A stretch of DNA of 64,000 bases from CAZFVY01 sp964522665 (lineage in GTDB: Bacteria > Verrucomicrobiota > Verrucomicrobiia > Limisphaerales > CAZFVY01). Location: assembly GCA_964522665.1 (NCBI GenBank), contig CAZFVY010000002.1, positions 62,001 through 126,000 on the forward strand, read 5' to 3'. A program made the translations under genes and the position numbers. The notes beneath the pieces were generated by a model. The model was not told where the DNA came from and ran no database searches. It saw only the letters and a list, made by a program, of their open reading frames with translations. The first letter of the stretch is position 1, and the number at the start of each line of letters is the position of its first letter. Of the stretch, positions 61,979-64,000 are shown in pieces.

Positions 61979-62668
61979 TTATTCGTGGCTCTGGAAAAGC
62001 CGCAGCATCTGGTTCCCGCCGCGTTGCAACTCGTACGGCGTCGCAACGATCTCAGATTTCCATCCGGCGGTCTCCATCGCGGCCCGCAACGGCGCCACGC
62101 GCGGTGACAATTCCCGCTGAAGCGTAAGCAGCGGAAAAATCCGCACTTCTTTCGCGACGCGGCACAATTCAAGCGCCGAACGGACGTGAAACTCTTCGGA
62201 CAGAAGGTCTGAATACAGGAAGAGAAGATGAGAACAGACCGCGAGCGCGAAAGACGCGGCTCGAAAAGGGAGAAAAGGCAATTCACCAATCAGATAACGT
62301 TGTTCCCGTTTGCCGCGTTCGTAGTCGGCCAGAAACGCGTCAAGCGCGGCGCGCCGATTTGCTCGCAAGTCTTCGGGATCGCGATGAAACCCCCACGTCC
62401 AATCCTCCGGCGTGGCCCTGACCTGGGCCAGCATCGGTTCGACAATCGCCTCGAAACGCGCCTCAATCTCCGCGGCCGGGACCGCGTAAAGGGGATCGAC
62501 CGAAACGGCTCGCCCGCCCTTGACCGTCACCTCGGCGTTGAAACTCGCCGGGCCGCCGCCGCAGTCGAGGATTCCCCCGGCATAGTGCCTGGCCTCGAGA
62601 CCGAACATCAGTTCGTACTCGCGCAGGGATCGGCCCCACGGAACGATTTGATTAAACGTAACGGCCAT
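61979..62668 (-). CDS. Predicted SAM-dependent methyltransferase-like protein
   Basis: The 229-residue soluble protein has a Rossmann-type motif I variant ILDCGGGPASFNAEV followed by an acidic second strand end (AVSVDPLY). It also has a late LPFLPFRAASFALAVCSHLLFLY segment that is the motif IV-like strand of methyltransferases. The middle holds a helical insertion (ADYERGKREQRYLIGEL). I recognise no precise family or substrate. It is divergent from the next gene, also a methyltransferase-like protein. Confidence 0.68.
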   Translation of the reverse strand: MAVTFNQIVPWGRSLREYELMFGLEARHYAGGILDCGGGPASFNAEVTVKGGRAVSVDPLYAVPAAEIEARFEAIVEPMLAQVRATPEDWTWGFHRDPEDLRANRRAALDAFLADYERGKREQRYLIGELPFLPFRAASFALAVCSHLLFLYSDLLSEEFHVRSALELCRVAKEVRIFPLLTLQRELSPRVAPLRAAMETAGWKSEIVATPYELQRGGNQMLRLFQSHE

Positions 62669-62783
62669 AGCTCGTGAATGGCGTCATCGATAGCATACCG
62701 AACGATGCGCGTCAGCAGGCTTCCTTAGCCGTCCGTAATCCGGCATGGTCTGGACCGGCGCTTTCGGTTAGCATGAGCGTGAA

Positions 62784-63413
62784 ATGAAACGCGAGTTGCC
62801 TCGGCACGCCGGGAATTTCCTCGCCTCGTACGCCCAGGACGCACGGCGGCGATGGACGCGGGAGGATCGGGCGGAACAGCAGGCGTTTGTGCATCACCGT
62901 CTGTGCGGCCGGCGGTGGGCGGATTGGTCCACCGAGACCGCGGCGTTGGCGCTCCTCCAGCCCGGCTTGGTTCCCGCGGCGCTCGCGCAGGGACATGAAC
63001 CGGACGTCGTCCTTTTGGCCGGTCCGCTCGTGGAACTCATTGATCCGCTGGAGCTTTTTCGGGCCGCTGCGGATCATCTCGCGCCGGGCGGCGTCCTGGT
63101 GGGGATCGTCCCCTGCCTGCGTGACAACTCGCCCGAGAGCGACCTGTTCGCGCGCCTTACGGCGGAGGCCTTCTGGCCGTACTTCGTGGCCGAGGAGTTG
63201 CTTGAACTATTGCGCGAAGCCGGTTTCACGCCGAATCCCGACTGCAAATTCGTCCCAATCCCACAATTCCAACACGCGGCGCTGCGACGTGAGCTTGCCT
63301 TCCCTGGATTCGGCGAGGTTCTCGGGCGCTTGCAAGCCGAGGGCTATGACGCACACGAGGTTGGCTGGGGCGAATTGAGGCTAGCCGCCAGTTTGGACCC
63401 TAGTGCGGAATGA
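62784..63413 (+). CDS. Predicted class I methyltransferase-like protein, N-terminally atypical
   Basis: The 209-residue protein has the late methyltransferase pattern PDVVLLAGPLVELIDPLELFRAAADHLAPGGVLVGIVPCL, in pieces, and FVAEELLELLREAGF. The SAM-binding motif I (GxGxG) is not obvious in the first 100 residues, which are Arg/Trp/Ala-rich. It may therefore be a divergent or degenerate methyltransferase. The ATG at 62784 precedes the region; the divergent partner lies 115 bases away. Confidence 0.6.
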   Translation: MKRELPRHAGNFLASYAQDARRRWTREDRAEQQAFVHHRLCGRRWADWSTETAALALLQPGLVPAALAQGHEPDVVLLAGPLVELIDPLELFRAAADHLAPGGVLVGIVPCLRDNSPESDLFARLTAEAFWPYFVAEELLELLREAGFTPNPDCKFVPIPQFQHAALRRELAFPGFGEVLGRLQAEGYDAHEVGWGELRLAASLDPSAE

Positions 63414-63509
63414 AGCTGCCGACAACAACGCGTCCGTCCCGAAGCCTAATTCCGGGCGCGCGTCGGCCACTCACCACGCCATTGGCGCGACCGAGCTAAG
63501 GAAATTCGC

Positions 63510-64000
63510 GTGTTCCGTTGGTTTGAGCGCCGACAAGTTTATCACCCAAGCAAAACCTTGGGGCTGAAACCGGCCGATCTCAACTGGCCGTTTGACGACA
63601 TTAGTTTTGGAACCGCTGACGGGGTTCGGCTCAACGGCTGGTTCTTTCCCTGCCTCGGCCCTTCTCGTTGGTCCAACTGGACGGTTCTGATTTGCCACGG
63701 CAACGCTGGAAACGTGAGTCATCGCCTGAAGTGGTACTCGATTCTGCTGGATCTCGGCCTCAACGTTTTTGCTTTCGATTATCGCGGTTACGGGCGAAGC
63801 GAAGGAACTCCCAGTGAAGCCGGAACCTACCATGACGCGGACGCCGCGCTGGATTGGTTGCGCCAAAACCGACGTCCGCCTCGACAGGTCATCGCATTGG
63901 GCGAGTCGTTAGGCGGCGCGATCGCCGCTGAATTGGCGATTCGTGAGCCTTCGCTGGGCGGAATCATCCTTCAAAGCACGTTCACCAGCGTGGCTGATTT
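63510..64000 (+). CDS. Alpha/beta hydrolase, BEM46/ABHD13-like, cut by window edge
   Basis: The open frame starts at GTG 63510 with AAGGA 7 bases upstream and runs off the right edge. It reads VFRWFERRQVYHPSK, then LNGWFFPCLG, VLICHGNAGNVSHRL (oxyanion-hole region), VFAFDYRGYGRSEG and the nucleophile elbow ALGESLGGAIAAELA. These are the hallmarks of serine hydrolases of the BEM46/ABHD13 group. The remaining catalytic Asp and His lie outside. The substrate is unknown. Confidence 0.85.
   Translation, partial: MFRWFERRQVYHPSKTLGLKPADLNWPFDDISFGTADGVRLNGWFFPCLGPSRWSNWTVLICHGNAGNVSHRLKWYSILLDLGLNVFAFDYRGYGRSEGTPSEAGTYHDADAALDWLRQNRRPPRQVIALGESLGGAIAAELAIREPSLGGIILQSTFTSVAD

Noticed and set aside
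1..64000. CRISPR array, insertion sequence, prophage, tRNA or rRNA
   Set aside because: No regularly spaced repeats, transposase, integrase, phage genes or cloverleaf-like sequence were found on reading through the window.

Overview
The window is a gene-dense, GC-rich chromosomal segment with no mobile elements, rRNA, tRNA or CRISPR arrays that I could find. Its gene content points to the phylum Verrucomicrobiota, probably the Pedosphaera/Limisphaera group. The evidence is a DUF1549/DUF1553 + DUF1501 pair, a prepilin-like protein with a C-terminal H-x-DG type end, a beta-propeller sensor kinase, and DUF5069, DUF6807 and DUF3500 proteins. The taxonomic call is an inference from families; no marker gene is present to settle it.

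Layout. 1-9.4 kb: a cut-off 23S rRNA uracil methyltransferase, DUF3500 and DUF6807 proteins, a soluble Ser/Thr kinase followed by a tandem-fused adenylate kinase, a small heat-shock protein with a clear terminator, a cardiolipin synthase and a DUF5069 protein. 9.4-13.6 kb (minus strand): a glycosyltransferase, then a tightly overlapping sensor kinase, NtrC-type regulator and DUF2062 membrane protein. 13.6-23.6 kb: a divergent heavy-metal efflux locus with a receiver-only protein, an outer-membrane factor, a lipoprotein adaptor and two different CzcA-type RND pumps, preceded by a good sigma-54-type promoter. That promoter is what the adjacent NtrC-type regulator would be expected to use. 23.6-28.3 kb: a form-II CO-dehydrogenase-like molybdenum hydroxylase (small, large and FAD subunits, plus CoxG) and a small lipoprotein.

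28.7-35.9 kb is the most unusual region. Six consecutive genes encode a PspA/IM30-like ESCRT-III-type protein, a membrane-anchored substrate-binding protein fused to an OmpA peptidoglycan-binding domain, an ABC permease, its ATPase, a membrane-anchored coiled-coil protein and a two-domain AAA+ ATPase with a Vps4/FtsH-like signature. Several start and stop codons overlap by one base. I read this as one envelope-associated system that joins an ABC transporter module to a PspA-AAA+ membrane-remodelling module.

36.0-41.6 kb: a cofactor and metabolic operon (nadC, birA, coaX, trpA) linked by overlapping codons to a solitary beta-class DNA methyltransferase and a mannose-1-phosphate guanylyltransferase. 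41.6-52.3 kb: a PQQ-type sugar dehydrogenase-like protein, a duplicated alpha/beta hydrolase whose first half has lost its nucleophile, a HAD phosphatase, an FmdB zinc ribbon, a propeller histidine kinase with its NarL-type regulator, a universal stress protein and a ribosome hibernation factor. 52.6-64 kb: a C25 (gingipain-like) secreted protein, a zinc alcohol dehydrogenase, an SDR, the prepilin-like protein, the DUF1549/1553-DUF1501 pair, a GrdB/PrdB-like protein, two methyltransferase-like proteins and a cut-off alpha/beta hydrolase.
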